DNA of 64,000 nt from Torreya grandis (GCA_037957365.1 JARHVA010004802.1:1207001-1271000), one strand, 5' to 3'. Numbered from the stretch's first letter, positions 1 through 13,219 are shown. Translations and numbers: made by a program. The notes: generated by a model from the sequence alone, not told the origin.

Positions 1-819
1 AGCCATTGACTTTGTTTAGCCTGGCTTTTTCACCCCCATAAAAGGTTTCTTGCCCCTAATCCTATGAACTCCTGCCATCAATCGGCTGCCCAGCCGTTGG
101 AACTTCTGCCTGCCACAGCCCCTTCGCCCTTTCACTCTCCGCCATCCAACCAAAAATTGAACCCTTTAACCCTTCACGTACCAAACCCTCTTGGTTTAAT
201 GATAACTTGATATGTGCATATGATAGGGCACTAGAACATGACACCAATAACTATAAAGCTATCCAAATGTTGGTTCACAACTTATATGAAGATGATGATC
301 TATTATTGGACAAACCTCCTTCATCCCCATTGCCAATCCAACCACCTACTCAACCCATCCAACCTTCGGTCTCACTAAAAATTGAAGAGGAGGAACCGAA
401 GTAACCATCCAACCCAGAGAACCACTTTATCCACACTATTCACATGGTTACCTAATCTTAGGCCCAACAAAAGGATAAAGGGAAGACTAAGGCATCCATT
501 CCTTAGACTTACCCCTCCCCGAACTCCCAAGCTAATAATACCCAACCTTCTCCATCTCCAAACAAACCCAACGTGTCAATATTAGGTGCCTCTTCATCTA
601 ACCCTCCATACCCTAACCCATATGCAATATCCAATCATAAATCTATCCTCGGGAAACTTCACCAAACTCGAACAAAGATGAGCTTGTATGAGTTAATCTC
701 TTCCTCCCCCATCACCGTCAAGTACTCATAGAGGCTCTACAATCCATCGAGGTCTAACCTGATGATCCTCAGCCTCTAGCCATTTTTATTGGTACCCTTC
801 AAACTTCCAACCTTGTCAC

Positions 820-1240
820 CTTTAAAATTTTAGAAATACCTTTTGTTCATTCAGAGGATCTCGATCCCCCTCTCTTCATTACGACATATATTAATCAAAC
901 CCGCATCAAAAGGGTGATGATCGATGGGGGAGATAACATCAATATTATCTCCTTCCATGCTTATGACTAGCTGCAGTTACCTAAAAACATCATATATGAA
1001 AGCTCAGTGTTTCTTTGTTCTTTCAATGATACTCTGGCTACCACCTTGGGCACAATTGTCCTCCAAATTTATGTAGGACCTCATACGACTCCCTAACACT
1101 TTTATGTTGTAGAAGAAGAGTTTCAATGCAATATTTTACTTGGATGCCCTTAGATTCATGCCATGAATTGTGTCCATTCCACCCTACATCGATGTATCAA
1201 GTTTGAACATGAAGGGAAAGTTGTGACTATCTAAGCTGAC
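820..1240 (+). pseudogene. Retropepsin (aspartic protease) remnant of the gypsy element
   Basis: The frame reads MIDGGDNINIIS around 917-952, matching the D-[ST]-G active-site region but with Gly in the second place. About 70 codons later NILLGCP and STLHRCIKFEHEG follow, the flap-end block typical of plant gypsy proteases. In-frame stops at three or more places show that it is dead. Confidence 0.8.
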
Positions 1241-1570
1241 CCTAGTCCTTTTACATCTTGCAATATGAAATCTTAGACCAATGATGTCCTTCTTCCTCCC
1301 TTATCCATCAAACAACCATCTACTAACAACATAACCTCACTAGCCAAAACCCATAGCATTTCCACACCTACTGTTGATGAAGCTTCCACTAGCTCATCAA
1401 TCCCCTCTTCCTAGATTCCTATAAAAGACCAACATCTTTCTTTTTAGGAATATAGACTCTTAGCCTTAGATGCCTTCTTTACCACCCAAGAATATGGGAA
1501 TCTCATAAATGACCCTTCTTATGACCCTAACATTTGAACCATCATCCCCATTAGTCTCCCTAACCATCAA

Positions 1571-2361
1571 ATGAATTTTATTTATGGGGGACTTGATCGG
1601 CCATTTCCAACCGCTACCACTACATCATCCATCCAACTATTTACCTCTAAGTTTTTTTATCTTAACAAACCAAAGTTTGTTAAGTTGTATATTCATAGAT
1701 ATGCTTGGAAAGGATTTAACCTCAATCGCTATGAACAAGGGCCTCATGAGTTACCCCATTTCAAAACTTTAAAACCTCATAAATCATTTGGATTTGGGTA
1801 TGAACCACCTCAAGAATCCACCAGTTCACCCAAACCCATTGCCATTATAGAGGAAGATATCCCATCCTTGCCAACCCAATCACTTTCTCTACCTGAAGAC
1901 CCTAATATCATCCCTCCTAACTTTATTATTTTTGGATCAATAATGTAAGTTTGGGCTCTCTCATCTACCAAGAGAGTGGCCAAACCAAGGTCTTTCCACT
2001 CGTACATCCTAAAATGGTAGAAAATGATTCTCCCACCATCAACACCATCCAACATCAAGATGATGATTCCATTCTTACCCATCTAGGTGCGAGGAAGTCT
2101 TGTATCCACAAATCCCTTCCTCTTGAGACCCTTGCTATGTTGAATGAATCTACCATCAATATTAACTTAGGCACTCTGAATGACCCCCACAATGTCAAAT
2201 TGGGCCAATCATTGAAAACCAAGGAGCTTCAAGATTTATCCTCTTTCCTCCAAGACTACAGCATAGCCTTCACTTGGTTTTACAATGATATGCTTGGGAT
2301 TGATCCCACCATTGCTACCCATAACATAGTCACTCACCATGATGCTAAGCCTATCAAATAG
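1571..2361 (+). pseudogene. Protease-RT linker of the gypsy element
   Basis: Two open stretches (1571-1948 and 1951-2361) separated by one stop cover the spacer between protease and reverse transcriptase. The second ends in the start of the polymerase (KTKELQDLSSFLQDY and MLGIDPTIATHNI), the usual entry into plant gypsy RT. The linker itself has no domain I recognise. Confidence 0.65.
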
Positions 2362-2369
2362 AAACTCCA

Positions 2370-3050
2370 AGGCATGCATCCTTGCATATCCCTTCTTGTC
2401 AAAGAAAAGCTTCATCATCTCCTATCTATAAACTTCATTCAACCCATTAACTACCCCCAATGGGTCTCCAACATCGTACATGTCACCAAAGTTAATGGGG
2501 GTTTATACATTTCTGTGGACATTCATAACCTTAACCTCACCTGCCCCAAAGATGACTTCCCTCTCCCTAGCATTGACTAGCTTGTTAATCTTATGGCCGG
2601 TCACGAGATGTTATCTCTCATGGATGGTTTTTGGGTTATAATTAGATCTTGATTGCTCTCGAAGATCAACATAAAACTGCCTTTATGACCCCTTGGGGAA
2701 ATTTTTGCTATAGAGTCATGCCTTTCAGGTTAAAAAATGCTAGTGCAACCTACCAACGTGCCATGACTTATATTTTCCATGATATCATCTTTAAGATCTT
2801 AGAAGACTATGTGGATGCCCTTCTCGAGAAATCCAAACTCTGAAAAGACCACTTGACTATTTTGACGATCATATTTGAACTCCTCATCCATTATAATGTT
2901 TGCCTAAATCCCAAGAAATGCATTTTTGGGGTCCTTTCAGGAAAGCTTATTGGCTTCATCATCTCTCTTCATGCAATTAAAGTAGACCCTACTAAAGTCA
3001 GAGCAATTTTGGATATGCCTCCTCTAACCAACCTTAAACAAACTCCATAG
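2370..3050 (+). pseudogene. Reverse transcriptase remnant of the gypsy element
   Basis: Recognisable blocks in order are YPQWVSNIVHVTKVNGG, DDFPLPSID, MPFRLKNASATYQRAM and EDYVDALLEKSK. The catalytic YVDD reads YVDA, so the second Asp is gone. The DGFxGYNQI block is frameshifted near 2625-2650, and stops occur at 2578 and 2841. The thumb ends in DPTKVRAILDMPP. Confidence 0.88.
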
Positions 3051-3179
3051 CCTTCAGGGAAGGCTTTAATCCATTCATCATTTCATTTTTTAACTTTCAA
3101 ATCGATGTCAACCTTTTCATCACCTCCTGAAGAAGATTGTCTCTTTCAAATGGAGCAATGATTGTCAAAAGCCCTTTGA

Positions 3180-3595
3180 TTCACTCAAACAGTACCTTTT
3201 GTCACCACCTATCCTCACCCCTTCGAAGGATGACCACCATTCCTTAGGGGTAATGTTGGCCCACCGAGATGAACAACACAAAGAGCAAGTCATATACTGC
3301 ATTAGTCATACACTTGTAGAATATAAAACTTAGTATACACACACAGAGAAACTCTACTTAGCATTGACCTTCGTAGCCCCCAAACTCTGCTACTATCTTC
3401 TTAACCATAAAACCTATGTCATCACTAATACCAACCCATTCAAATACATGCACTCTAAACCATACCAAAATCAATGTATGGCTAAGTGGCTCGTGGTCCT
3501 AGCTGAATTTGACCTTGAATTCCTCCAATAGAATTCAATTAAAGGTCAAGTCATTACCGATCAATTGGTTGAAGCTCTTTTAGAAAATAATTAAC
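3180..3595 (+). pseudogene. First RNase H remnant (retroviral type)
   Basis: The reading LGVMLAHRDEQHKEQVIYC then HTEKLYLALTFVAPKLCYYL is the RNase H normally fused to gypsy RT. It is followed by the tether block (MAKWLVVLAEFDLEF). The frame has two stops. Confidence 0.75.
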
Positions 3596-3639
3596 CAGCC
3601 CCTCTTGCCTTTCTGGATGAGTCTATCATGACTCTTTTT

Positions 3640-4060
3640 CAAGAAGATGGCATAACCTACCAAATGACCATGTTCTTTGATGGATCTAAATACTAACAAG
3701 GAGGGGGTGCTAGAGTTATTCTCATTCCTCTTGATGGTGAACCCCTTCCTCTCTCCTTCAAACTTGACTTTGAATGCACCAATAATATGGCTGAATATGA
3801 AGTCCTATTGATAGGTCTCTAGACTGCTCAAAGCTTAGGAATTAAGACAATCCATGTCTTTGATGATTCACAGCTTGTGGTCAACTAGGTCAATGGGTCC
3901 TATTAATCTAAGAATGATGTCTTGCTAAAATATAGACTTTTAGTTGACAAAATTTTAAAATCATTCGAGCATTACCTAGTTCAATCCATTCCCTAATCTA
4001 CCAATAAATTTGTGGATATAATGGCCTGCCTTGCTTCTTAGATCCCTTCTCAGCCTTCCA
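3640..4060 (+). pseudogene. Second RNase H remnant (archaeal-like, Tat lineage)
   Basis: The frame shows MTMFFDGSKY, NNMAEYEVLLIGL and VFDDSQLVVN, carrying the first Asp, the Glu and the second Asp of the RNase H active site in the expected order. Several TAG/TAA stops interrupt it. A second RNase H after the first is diagnostic for the Tat/Ogre group. Confidence 0.8.
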
Positions 4061-4219
4061 ATTCCAAATTATTTGTCAGTGTTCAGCATTTTACCACACC
4101 CTCTTATGGCTAATTTGACCTCTCTACCATTTTTAATGTAGAGGAATCCCCATCTGACATTTGATGTGACCAAACTTTCAACTACCTCAACCTAGACATT
4201 GTTCTTCCCAACCTCTTTA

Positions 4220-5421
4220 GGAATGCCCAAAGAGCTTTTATTCAGAGTACTTCTCATTACACCATACTGGGGGGAATCCTTTACAAATATGGTTTTGATG
4301 GTCTCCTTATTTGTTGTCTATGTAGCCATGAAGCTTCCCATGCCATGAAAGAAACACATGATGGGATATGTGGGAGACACTTTAGCGGTTGAACAGTCAC
4401 TAAATGTATCCTTCGTCTTGGTTACTATTGGCCCACCCTCAACCAAGACTATTGTGATTATGTAAAAAAGTGTTTTATATGTCAATAACATGCTAATTTA
4501 CATCATGCACCAGCTAATAGCCTCCAAGTATCTAAGGAATTTTGGCCTTTTTCTTAATGGGGGCTCGATCTCATTAGATAAATTAACCCCCATTCTTTGC
4601 AATGGCATAGCTCCATCATCACAACCACTGAATACTTCACCAAGTGGGTGGAAGTTATTCCTCTAATCTCTACCAAAGCAGAAAAGATTGTTAACTTTAT
4701 CAATCACCATATCATATGTCGCTTTGGTGTTCCTCATAAGATCATCACCTATAATGGCAAATCCTTCAAGAATAAACAAGTCTAAGGTTTATGTGATGCA
4801 TTTGGAATTGATTTTAAGAGTTTCATCACCTTACCGACCACAAGAAAATGGATAAGTAGAAGACTCTACTAAAACCCTCACCAAAATATTAACCAAAGTT
4901 ATCAGTGCTTTAGTTTGGGATTGGCACTTGCACATTCCATTCACCTTATGGGCCTATCGTACTAGCATTCAAACCTCCACTGGTGCTACCCCTTTCTCTC
5001 TAGTCTTCAGAACAGAGGTAGTCTTGCCTCTTGAAGTCCAAATCCCATCTCTTCACATATCTTTGAAGGAGCTCACTTTTTAAGAAGATTTTTGTCAGCA
5101 TCATTTAGCTCAAATTGAGTTACTTGATGAGCATCATTTAGCATCTCTCACCCACCTCTGTATCTATCAAGAGTGTATCACATGTGCTTATAACAAGCAC
5201 CTCAAACAATGGGAATTCAATATCAAAGATCTCATCCTTAAATAAAACTAACATATGACCAATATGGAGAAGAATATATGAGGCAAGTTTGCTTTCAATT
5301 AGCTTGGACCCTACATCATCATCCATAAGTATGGATCAGGAGCTTATCGTTTGTCCTCTCTCGAAGGCAAACCAAAACCTGAGCCTCTCAATGCTTTGCA
5401 TCTACATCTATTTTTCTATTA
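4220..5421 (+). pseudogene. Integrase remnant of the gypsy element
   Basis: The zinc-binding H-x-H and C-x2-C residues are seen in THDGICGRHF and YVKKCFICQ. The core reads TTEYFTKWVEVIP, then HKIITYNGKSF, where the second catalytic Asp has become Tyr, then PQENG before a stop. The C-terminal block LGPYIIIHKYGSGAYRLSSL and EPLNALHLHLFFY closes pol at about 5421. Confidence 0.88.
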
Positions 5422-6330
5422 AAGAAGGATAAATCTCACCTATTTTTCTAACTTAAGCTCATCCCTTGATTATGAGATTTTCACCTTCACCCACCTTCCT
5501 CCTCCCCTTTTAAGGATAATTGATTACAACATAAAACCATGTGATTAACCGTGATAGTCATGGCCTAATCCTAAATATGGGTACCATGGTTCTACCCATA
5601 GCATGGTTCTCATGGATAATTTTCATCTCTAATAAGATGGAATCCCATGGTCATTTTCTCTCAAAACCACGCCCTTTCACATATCATGAACCTTCTTGTG
5701 TAAAGTTTTGTCCTCATAAAGGTAAACCTCTGAACCTAATTAGATCGGTCCATCTCTAAACACATTTCATCTTTCAATAATTAAATGGGTCAATATATTA
5801 AGCATTGAAAACTATTCCCTTGAAGGACAGTTGCCCAAAAACCAAAACAAAAATTTCCACATGTAAGGTAGACTGCTCCCTTCAAAGACAACTATCAAGA
5901 ACATTAAAACAAATCCAATAAGCTTAGACTAATCCCTTGAAGGATGGTTGAGTTAACTTTGTCAAAAGTAGATCAATTTCATGGAAGCTTATCACATCGA
6001 TCAACTTCCCATATACAACAATAAAGTAAAAGGCCCACTATCAAAACTAATTTTAAAGCCACAATCAGCTCTCAAGCAACATAATAAGTTGGAAGCCACA
6101 ATCGGCTTTTCCATGTAGACTTCTCATATTGATCAGTCTACATCTAGCATATGACATGGACTTGTCTATGACCATTCTTAGGTCACCTATAAAAGGGAAA
6201 AACTAATTCACACGAGGTTATCATACATATCACTCATTACCCTTCACATAACCTATCACCCATCTTCCTTTTTGACTATTTGTAAATCAAGGGATTTAGA
6301 GCTTACTGGACACCCTATGATCATGTAACC
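5422..6330 (+). mobile_element. Possible 3' untranslated region and LTR of the gypsy element
   Basis: After pol ends there is no coding sequence. Short related motifs with CCCTTGAAGGA recur near 5817, 5877 and 5934. A TATA-like TATAAAAGGG lies near 6189. The position fits a 3' LTR, but with no 5' partner in the window its limits cannot be fixed. Confidence 0.4.
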
Positions 6331-7470
6331 TTTTTTATCAACTAACGATTACTCATGCATAGCATTTTAAGGGCTTATATTCATTTAGTTGATCTCACTT
6401 TGGGCCTATTTTTAGTCTTTATCAAAAATAAAGCATCAGGACCTATTCTTATCTTAGTGTGCATGGTCAATGTTTTCACCATGACTTGTACCATTCAACA
6501 TTGAAACAACAATGCTCATTTCTTTTACATTAAGCAAGATTACAATAACCATAACCATACCAATCATAATCATAACCATAACATTCATAAGTATCCACAT
6601 AACCTCATGCATAATAACATTCAACCAACAATATCCAACATGTTACCCTCCTATTCCTACCAACACATTTCCACAAGCTCTAACCATCAAACCCTAACCA
6701 TTGGCAGTGTCTACTTAAACTTGGCAATATTTTCTTTTGTACCAACTGAGAGTCCAACCATAATAGGGGAATGATTGTCTAATCTAATTGTATCACCAAT
6801 ATCATAGACCATATAGCACCTGGATACCAAGGCCTCTTCAAAATGGGCCCCATGTCTACAATTCCAAGCAACTGGGGCACAAGATGCAGATATGGCCACC
6901 ATTTGTCTAGCCTACCCATGCAACTCTTAGTTAGGTAAGGTCCATCCTATGTCGCTCACCACACTGATAACTTCCTTACTTGTAAAATCTAATTGATTAT
7001 CAAATAAATTCTTTGTAGGTCATCACTTCGCTACTGCCCTTAAAACTCAGCTTGTAGCGGTGATGAACCTTGGCCACAACAACTCTACAGATGTGGATAG
7101 ACCCCCACCTCCTAAAACTTAGCTCGTAGTGGTATACACTATCTCCAAACTCCTACCCTCGCATAAATTAGAAGGTGTAACCTCCTCACAAAACCACTTC
7201 TTCTTTGGATTAACTCCATTGAAGATTATTTGTGGTACTTCACATTATGTTCCCTTCTAATTTATCCTACCTTGCCCATCTGTATCTCTCATCCTACTAA
7301 ATGTGGGATCATTGTGGTAACTATTTACCAACCTACCCCATTCACTTTCACTGACACCTTCACCAAAACCTAAAAATATTGTTTCAACAAACCTCCCTCA
7401 GCGGAAACCAACCCATGTCATCAATCAAATTGGGTAGCTAATTTGAACACCACTCATCCAAACCTTGTTG
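6331..7470. other. No gene seen; decayed repeat DNA
   Basis: Short open stretches occur on both strands but none reads as a known family. One short phrase repeats in diverged form (AACTCAGCTTGTAGCGGTG near 7045 and AACTTAGCTCGTAGTGGT near 7117). It is probably flank of the element families on either side. Confidence 0.4.
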
Positions 7471-7479
7471 AATTACATT

Positions 7480-7855
7480 AGTATGATGTCCACAGATTAT
7501 GTAGGTGTTGCTCGACCACTAACAACTAATTATCATCCCTTTTTTTTTCTTCTCACTCATTTCTACCGCTAACAACACCCTCTTGCTTAGGGCATCCTAC
7601 ATCAAAGAAGCTTTGAATTCTTTCTTCAATGTCCTTATGTTTTAACACCATCTAATACTTCCTCTTAAGTCTTTCCCCCATTGTTGGGAGAACTACATTG
7701 GGTTGAGGTCTTTTTGGACTATGTAGGTAGCACTCAGTTATTGAGGTCAGCTCGGCCACTTCCTTTACTTTATTTTCCCTTCTCACCTAAAATCTCTTCC
7801 TCCACTTTTCTACCTATCTCCTAACCATCTCCCTACCTCCAACTTGTCAATCTCT
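7480..7855 (-). repeat. Inverted copy of the repeat at 13220-13625
   Basis: Read on the minus strand, this segment matches 13220-13625. Shared landmarks include the phrase with ACTATGTAG and GTCTTTTTGGAC, AACTACATTG, and the run around CACCCTCTTGCTTAGGGCAT. Each copy contains two diverged sub-units built on a CTACATAGTCC/AATGTAGTTCA pair. They look like two insertions of one non-coding element family in opposite orientation. Confidence 0.7.
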
Positions 7856-9620
7856 TTTAATCACTTTTCTAACTTGTCAATCTCTTTTAACATAAGAGTT
7901 GACAACATTCTCTATTGGCCCCCCTTACCTCTCATAAAGTTGCCTCCTACTCTACTTTGTTAACCTCCCCATCATCTTTCCTTATGCATGCTTTGTGGCC
8001 CACTTCCCCACCCACCTTTTACATTTTCTACCTCTCTTTCACCTTATTACTAACCTTGCCCTTTATCCCATTCAAATTCTTTCTCCATCCTCATCATCTC
8101 CCCTCCCCCTTGGATATTTGTCATACCCCCTTTATCACTCTCTTTTCCTCACCCATTTCACTTCGTATTGTGCATCTTACAAGCTTTATGTTTCTTCTAT
8201 TGCTGCACTTTTTCTTTATGTGTACCACCACTCTCTACCATTCGGCCACTCTTCCTATCGTACCCATTTTCCATTCTTCAAATTTGCTTTTTTTCCATCC
8301 TCTCATCCTTTTTATCTTCCCCTTTTCCTCTACAACTAGTTTCTCCTTAGGTATTTATCCTTTGAGAAGCCTTCCATAATTGCCTTTTTTCTTATCTCTT
8401 TTTGTCTATGGCCCTTTTTACATTCCCCTTTCCATCTCGATATTCACTTATCTTTTGCATTTGTGTGAGTATCTATGATTTGTATCCCTTTTTCATTCTT
8501 CCTTTTTATTCTTATCATCTGTAATCTTCATCCCTTAGTTTCATCTCATTCCCTTTCATTACGTCCCCCTATTTCTTCACCACCTCACCATTTTATTTAG
8601 CTTTTTAATCTCTTCTAATCACCCCTTCAGATTTTCGATCTATTTTAACAAGTTGATTAACACCTACATTCTCTTTTCACCTTCTTGTCCACCCATCCTT
8701 TGCTTTCCCTCATTCTTTACCCCTTTACCATTTTCCATCCTATTCTCATCTCAAAAACTACCACCTATTTTTCTTAATTATTCCTCTCCTTGCATATCAT
8801 CACCCATGCTTACTTGGTCAAGATACCACCTACTTCTTCCATCTCCCCTTATCCTCTTTGTGTCCTCATTTCACTCCTTTTTTCCTCATGTTTCCTTTTA
8901 TTCCATTTATTTCCTTATTTTTCATTTTCATCACCAAACTATTTTATTTTTTGTCTTTTTTATACTTGTTTTCAAACCTTTCATGGCCACCTATATCCCT
9001 CATTCTCCCCTTACCCTTCATGATTGTTACACTTCTCTCCCCATCCTTTTCAATTCTCAAATCCATCATTCTTTAGTGCATCTCTCACCCCCAATATTTT
9101 ACCTTTTATTTTCTTCTCTTTTCTCTATTTCATTTCATTTTTTTTGTCTCCCTTGATGCCCTTCCTTGCTCTTCCCAACCTATATGACCATGCCTGGCTT
9201 CTTCCATCCTTCTCCACCTTTATCTTTATCTGTGACCTCATTGTTTTCTTTTCATCCATCTCCTGGTCCACCTTTACCTCATCCCTTATTAGATCTCCCT
9301 TATGTTCTCCACTTTCACCTCCACCTCTTTAGAGTGCGATCACCAATTGTACTACTTCTACATACATCTCCTTGTCTACTTCCTTGTATCCTCCACGCCC
9401 TTGCCTTAATACATGAAATCTAGTCAGGTTCCTTACTTTAGGATCATCCCTTCTACTTCCTTGTATCCTCTATGCCCTTGCCTTAATACATGAAATCTGG
9501 TCAAGTTCCTTACTTTAGGATCATCCCTTTCTTCCTTTAATGCCTTTGTATGTTGCACTTAGACTCTCTTTTTTGTCCCTCTCCAACTACTCCTTTAACC
9601 CTCCTTATCACCTTTTTCCT
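7500..9620 (+). repeat. Two-kilobase pyrimidine-rich strand
   Basis: The plus strand is dominated by C and T (repeated CCTTTTCC and TTCTTTCC runs), so the other strand is purine-rich. Long open stretches here translate to Phe, Leu, Ser and Pro only and are an effect of base composition, not genes. The purine-rich leader of some large plant LTR elements is one possible origin. Confidence 0.65.
9376..9529. repeat. Tandem duplication, 77-bp unit, two copies
   Basis: The unit beginning CTACTTCCTTGTATCCTC occurs at 9376-9452 and 9453-9529 with only a handful of differences. It sits at the end of the pyrimidine-rich tract. Confidence 0.9.
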
Positions 9621-11546
9621 TTTCAACCCTATACTCATTTTGAGCATGTTATGGCCTCCAAGGTTTTCCACTCGATTTTGGTTTACTATGAGATATATAC
9701 CAATCTTATAGCTCTATAAGACAATTGGTCAAGATCGCGGGCTCATACGACTAACTAGCAAACTTGAGCATCATTCAACCATCAGGATGAAAATCCCTAC
9801 CTCTTCTCATCTTGCCTATTTTAAACCACTTTTACTTCAACATTTGAATATGTTACAATCAAAACTAAAACCACCTTCAAATGGAATATTTGGGATACCC
9901 ACGTGGGGATGATAGCTATACCCTCTCACATGCCCTAATAATCTAACCAATAATTTCTCATGATTCTCCTTTTTAGACTACATCTTCTTATGCCTTGAAA
10001 TAACCCTTGCTTTAATGCATGAAATCCACAACCTAATCCCTCATTTAATTAATATTATTGTTATTCACCCCACTCCATATTCTAACACTCCTCAATGTCT
10101 TTCTCTGAATTCCCTCAAAACTTAATGCTTACTTATTTTGGGGCCCTACTGACTCAAGGGTCAAGGTTTCAAATCTTCACCACTTCTCATTTACCCACTC
10201 TACTACTTTGTTTCCTCAAACCATTGAATAACAACATTTCATATCCTGTTAACAACATTATTATGTAATGTGCACAATGTCAACTTATTTGGATGGTGAT
10301 GACAGAACCCATTGGATCACCACGTCAATTTGAGTAGTTCCAAATTTTCTAAATCCTGGTAAATCATATTTCTCCTTTCTCCTTTTCTTTATGATGGTGG
10401 TAGAAACTTCATGCTTCAACCTGCTTATCCATAGCTACATATTCTTTTTACATAGTTGACACAATCATCTCAATTACATCCTAAATCACCTCATCCGCCA
10501 TTTCTACCACACCCACCAAAAACTATTTGATAGCCATCTTTTCCACCATTTGGTGCTTCCTTTTTTACAACGTCCTTCACTTAGACCTACCTATAGGATA
10601 TCCAATTGGGATAACCAAGTTAATCAACACCTTTTGCCTCAAAAGAACTACATTTGGTCAGAAACTCTTTTTGGATCCCTATTTATGGAATTATGTAGGC
10701 AACATCCACTTGTTGTGTGCATCTAGAGTTAGCTCGTCTATCCCCTTCTAACCCATACCCAATCCACCCATGCTTTCACCATGTCCACCTTAACATCGAT
10801 TGTTTTTGACCTAGAATATTGGTACTTTTTGTAATAACTTTTGCCCACAATGACCAACCTTTCCATGTTAAACTTTTAAATGTTTACATCACCTCATGTA
10901 AAATAAGACCATTTTTGTTTTTTTTAGGAGAACTTCCTACTCTAGATACCTAAGTCAACATCAACCCTATCAAAGAACCTTGATAAGACTAACCCTATCA
11001 GCTATAACCAATGTTAGGGACTGTTTACCTTGTCTTTATCTTAGAACCCAACCTTTGTTATCAACATTAGCACCTTTAGTCTCTAGGTAATCTTGATTGT
11101 TGTGCTTAGTCATATTTTGTGAACCCATTTGCTTTTCACATATCTAGCTACCTCATGGCACCACCTAGTCTCTCCCCATCAACTGCTTATCAAACCTACA
11201 CCTAATTTGACCTTTCCTCATCGACTCTCAATTTGAGGGAGAACACCTCCTCCCATACTAAAGGTACCCTAACTTTCGACTAAGTGATTAATTTTTGTTT
11301 TATAGCATGTCAATTCAAGGTTGCATAACAAAAAAGGGCAAAATGTACACACTAAAAAATTGCATACTTACAATTTTTAATACCTAAATGCCTTGGTATC
11401 CCTTAAAAATTCTTAAACCTTCACAAAACCCCTCTCAACTAACCAAATCACTATTTTCCTAGTCACAAATATCATTCAAAATCACTATTTGAAAGTACTA
11501 TTCACCATCACTATTCATTATGGAACCCACTATCACTATTCATGAT
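9620..11546. other. No gene seen
   Basis: I see only short, stop-rich frames. A phrase related to the GTAGGCAACAT repeat of 7.5 kb recurs near 10690, so part of this is likely the same decayed element family. Confidence 0.4.
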
Positions 11547-11635
11547 GACATGACAAGTGACGTGGCATGTGACATGATAAGTGACATGGCATGTGACATG
11601 ATAAGTGACATGGCATGTGACATGTTAAGTGACAT
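11547..11635. repeat. Minisatellite, 24-bp unit, about 3.7 copies
   Basis: Units at 11547, 11571, 11595 and 11619 follow GACATGATAAGTGACATGGC plus four bases. Weaker GTGATGTGGC echoes run on to about 11695. Confidence 0.92.
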
Positions 11636-11699
11636 TTGAGGTGATTTTGAAGGTGATACGGCAAGTGATGTGGCTTATATGTGATGTGGCTTCATGTGG

Positions 11700-13190
11700 G
11701 ACATCATACCCCACTTGGGACCCTTCCCAAAGTGCTTGCTGACCTCATTTAAGCATCACAAGGGCCCCCCATGAAATGTGGTGAATTTACCCTTAAGGGA
11801 TAATTATTCAACATGTATTTTTGTCTTCCCACATGAAATTAGACTTAAAAAGAGATACCTAGCTCTTTAAGACTTTGGAAAAGACAAAGAGCATTCATTT
11901 TTGACTTTTTAGCTCAAATGGAGGCTCACCAAACCAAATGAGAGATTTTCCAACCCACATGGGAATCCCCACCAACATCACCTTAGAATTTTCATCCCCC
12001 ACATGGAAAATGGTGCCACATTTGGTGTGTCACCCCTTTAAGTGCTTGTGCAAAAGCAAGAAAAGATGGTAAATAGTCTTTAAGTCTCATTCAAACCCAT
12101 GTGCATGACTTCCATTCAAACTTGGAGAATCACCATGCCACATGTGAATCTTCACCAACCTCACCTTGACTAAATCATGAGCCCACTTGGATAAATTCAA
12201 ATTTCTTCAATATTTCTCTATTTTGTCATGTTTTTTAACACAAAAATGTTATAAATACACCCCTCTCCTTCACTCAAGGTTAAGTGGCAAGTTAATCTTT
12301 TGTTCTTAGCATATTGCTGCAAGTTTTTGGAGAAGGTAATAATCTTGGAGGTCATCATAATCTTGAAGATAAGAGTTCAAACAATGAAACTCTTCCAAAA
12401 TCTTTAATGAGCATCCTCAACAAGCCATCCTCAATCCATCTTCAACAAATGTCAAGGTAATTTGTATTGTCAAATTCAATTTCTTCTTTCTTAACCTCAA
12501 AACCATAACCCCTTTGGCCTTATTATTATCCTTTCACCCCTTTTACTCTTTACCATTAACCTCTTATTTCTCTTTATTCCATTTACCCATTAACCTCCTC
12601 ACCATTTATTCCTTCATCTCTTTTTACCTCATTTCTTTCTCATCCCTTTCATCCATTTACCTCTTCACAATTTATCCCTTTTGCCTTCTTTCTTTCTTAC
12701 CTTTTTTTAAAAATTTGACCATTTACCAACTTTAATCAAAGCTTTAGCCCTTGTCACAAGATAAATCAAACCATTTTCAAACCCAAAACCACAACCTTGC
12801 CTGCACCAATTTTTAGCATTAGTATAATCAAACTAGTTGCTTCATTTTGATTAATTTAGCAAAGCATTTAACTTCATTGTCTCAAATTTAGTTACTTTCT
12901 ATTTTTAATATCAATATTTTTTTATTTTTATGCAAAATTATTTTATTTCATTATTTCAACTTAAGTATTTAAAGCAGGTGAATTGACAGCCTCCTAGAAA
13001 GTTGTTGTTTCTAGGATGTAGCTCACACTAGGCAATCCACTCATTTACTTGTTTAAAAAATAATTTTTTTTTAGTGCTTTCTTATTTGCAGGTCATCCTC
13101 CCAAGACAAAAAGGAGCTCTCCACAATCACTTGAATTCAATGCACATATTTTTAACAAGTTTTTCTACACACCCCTTATCACTAGTTTCT
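11700..13190 (+). mobile_element. Possible LTR-like segment with TATA box
   Basis: A TATA-like TTATAAATACACCCC near 12250 stands in otherwise non-coding DNA with no other gene. The layout suggests an LTR promoter, but I could not find a matching second LTR or clean TG/CA ends. Confidence 0.25.
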
Positions 13191-13219
13191 TTTTTTTTCA
13201 AAGAATTAAGAAAAACAAA

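Larger units (their letters stand above)
1..6330 (+). mobile_element. Degenerate Ty3/gypsy LTR retrotransposon (Tat/Ogre-like)
   Basis: Reading the plus strand across many stops and frameshifts gives the pol order protease, reverse transcriptase, RNase H, a second RNase H, integrase. Two RNase H domains in a row are known from the plant Tat/Ogre lineage. Many stops are TAG where relatives have Gln or Trp, as expected from old C-to-T decay. No 5' LTR or gag is certain: the window begins inside the element or in a decayed 5' part. A candidate 3' LTR follows the integrase. Confidence 0.88.

Noticed and set aside
7915..9423. Several long plus-strand open frames (up to 167 codons)
   Set aside because: They consist almost only of Phe, Leu, Ser and Pro, overlap in different frames and follow from the pyrimidine-rich composition of the DNA.
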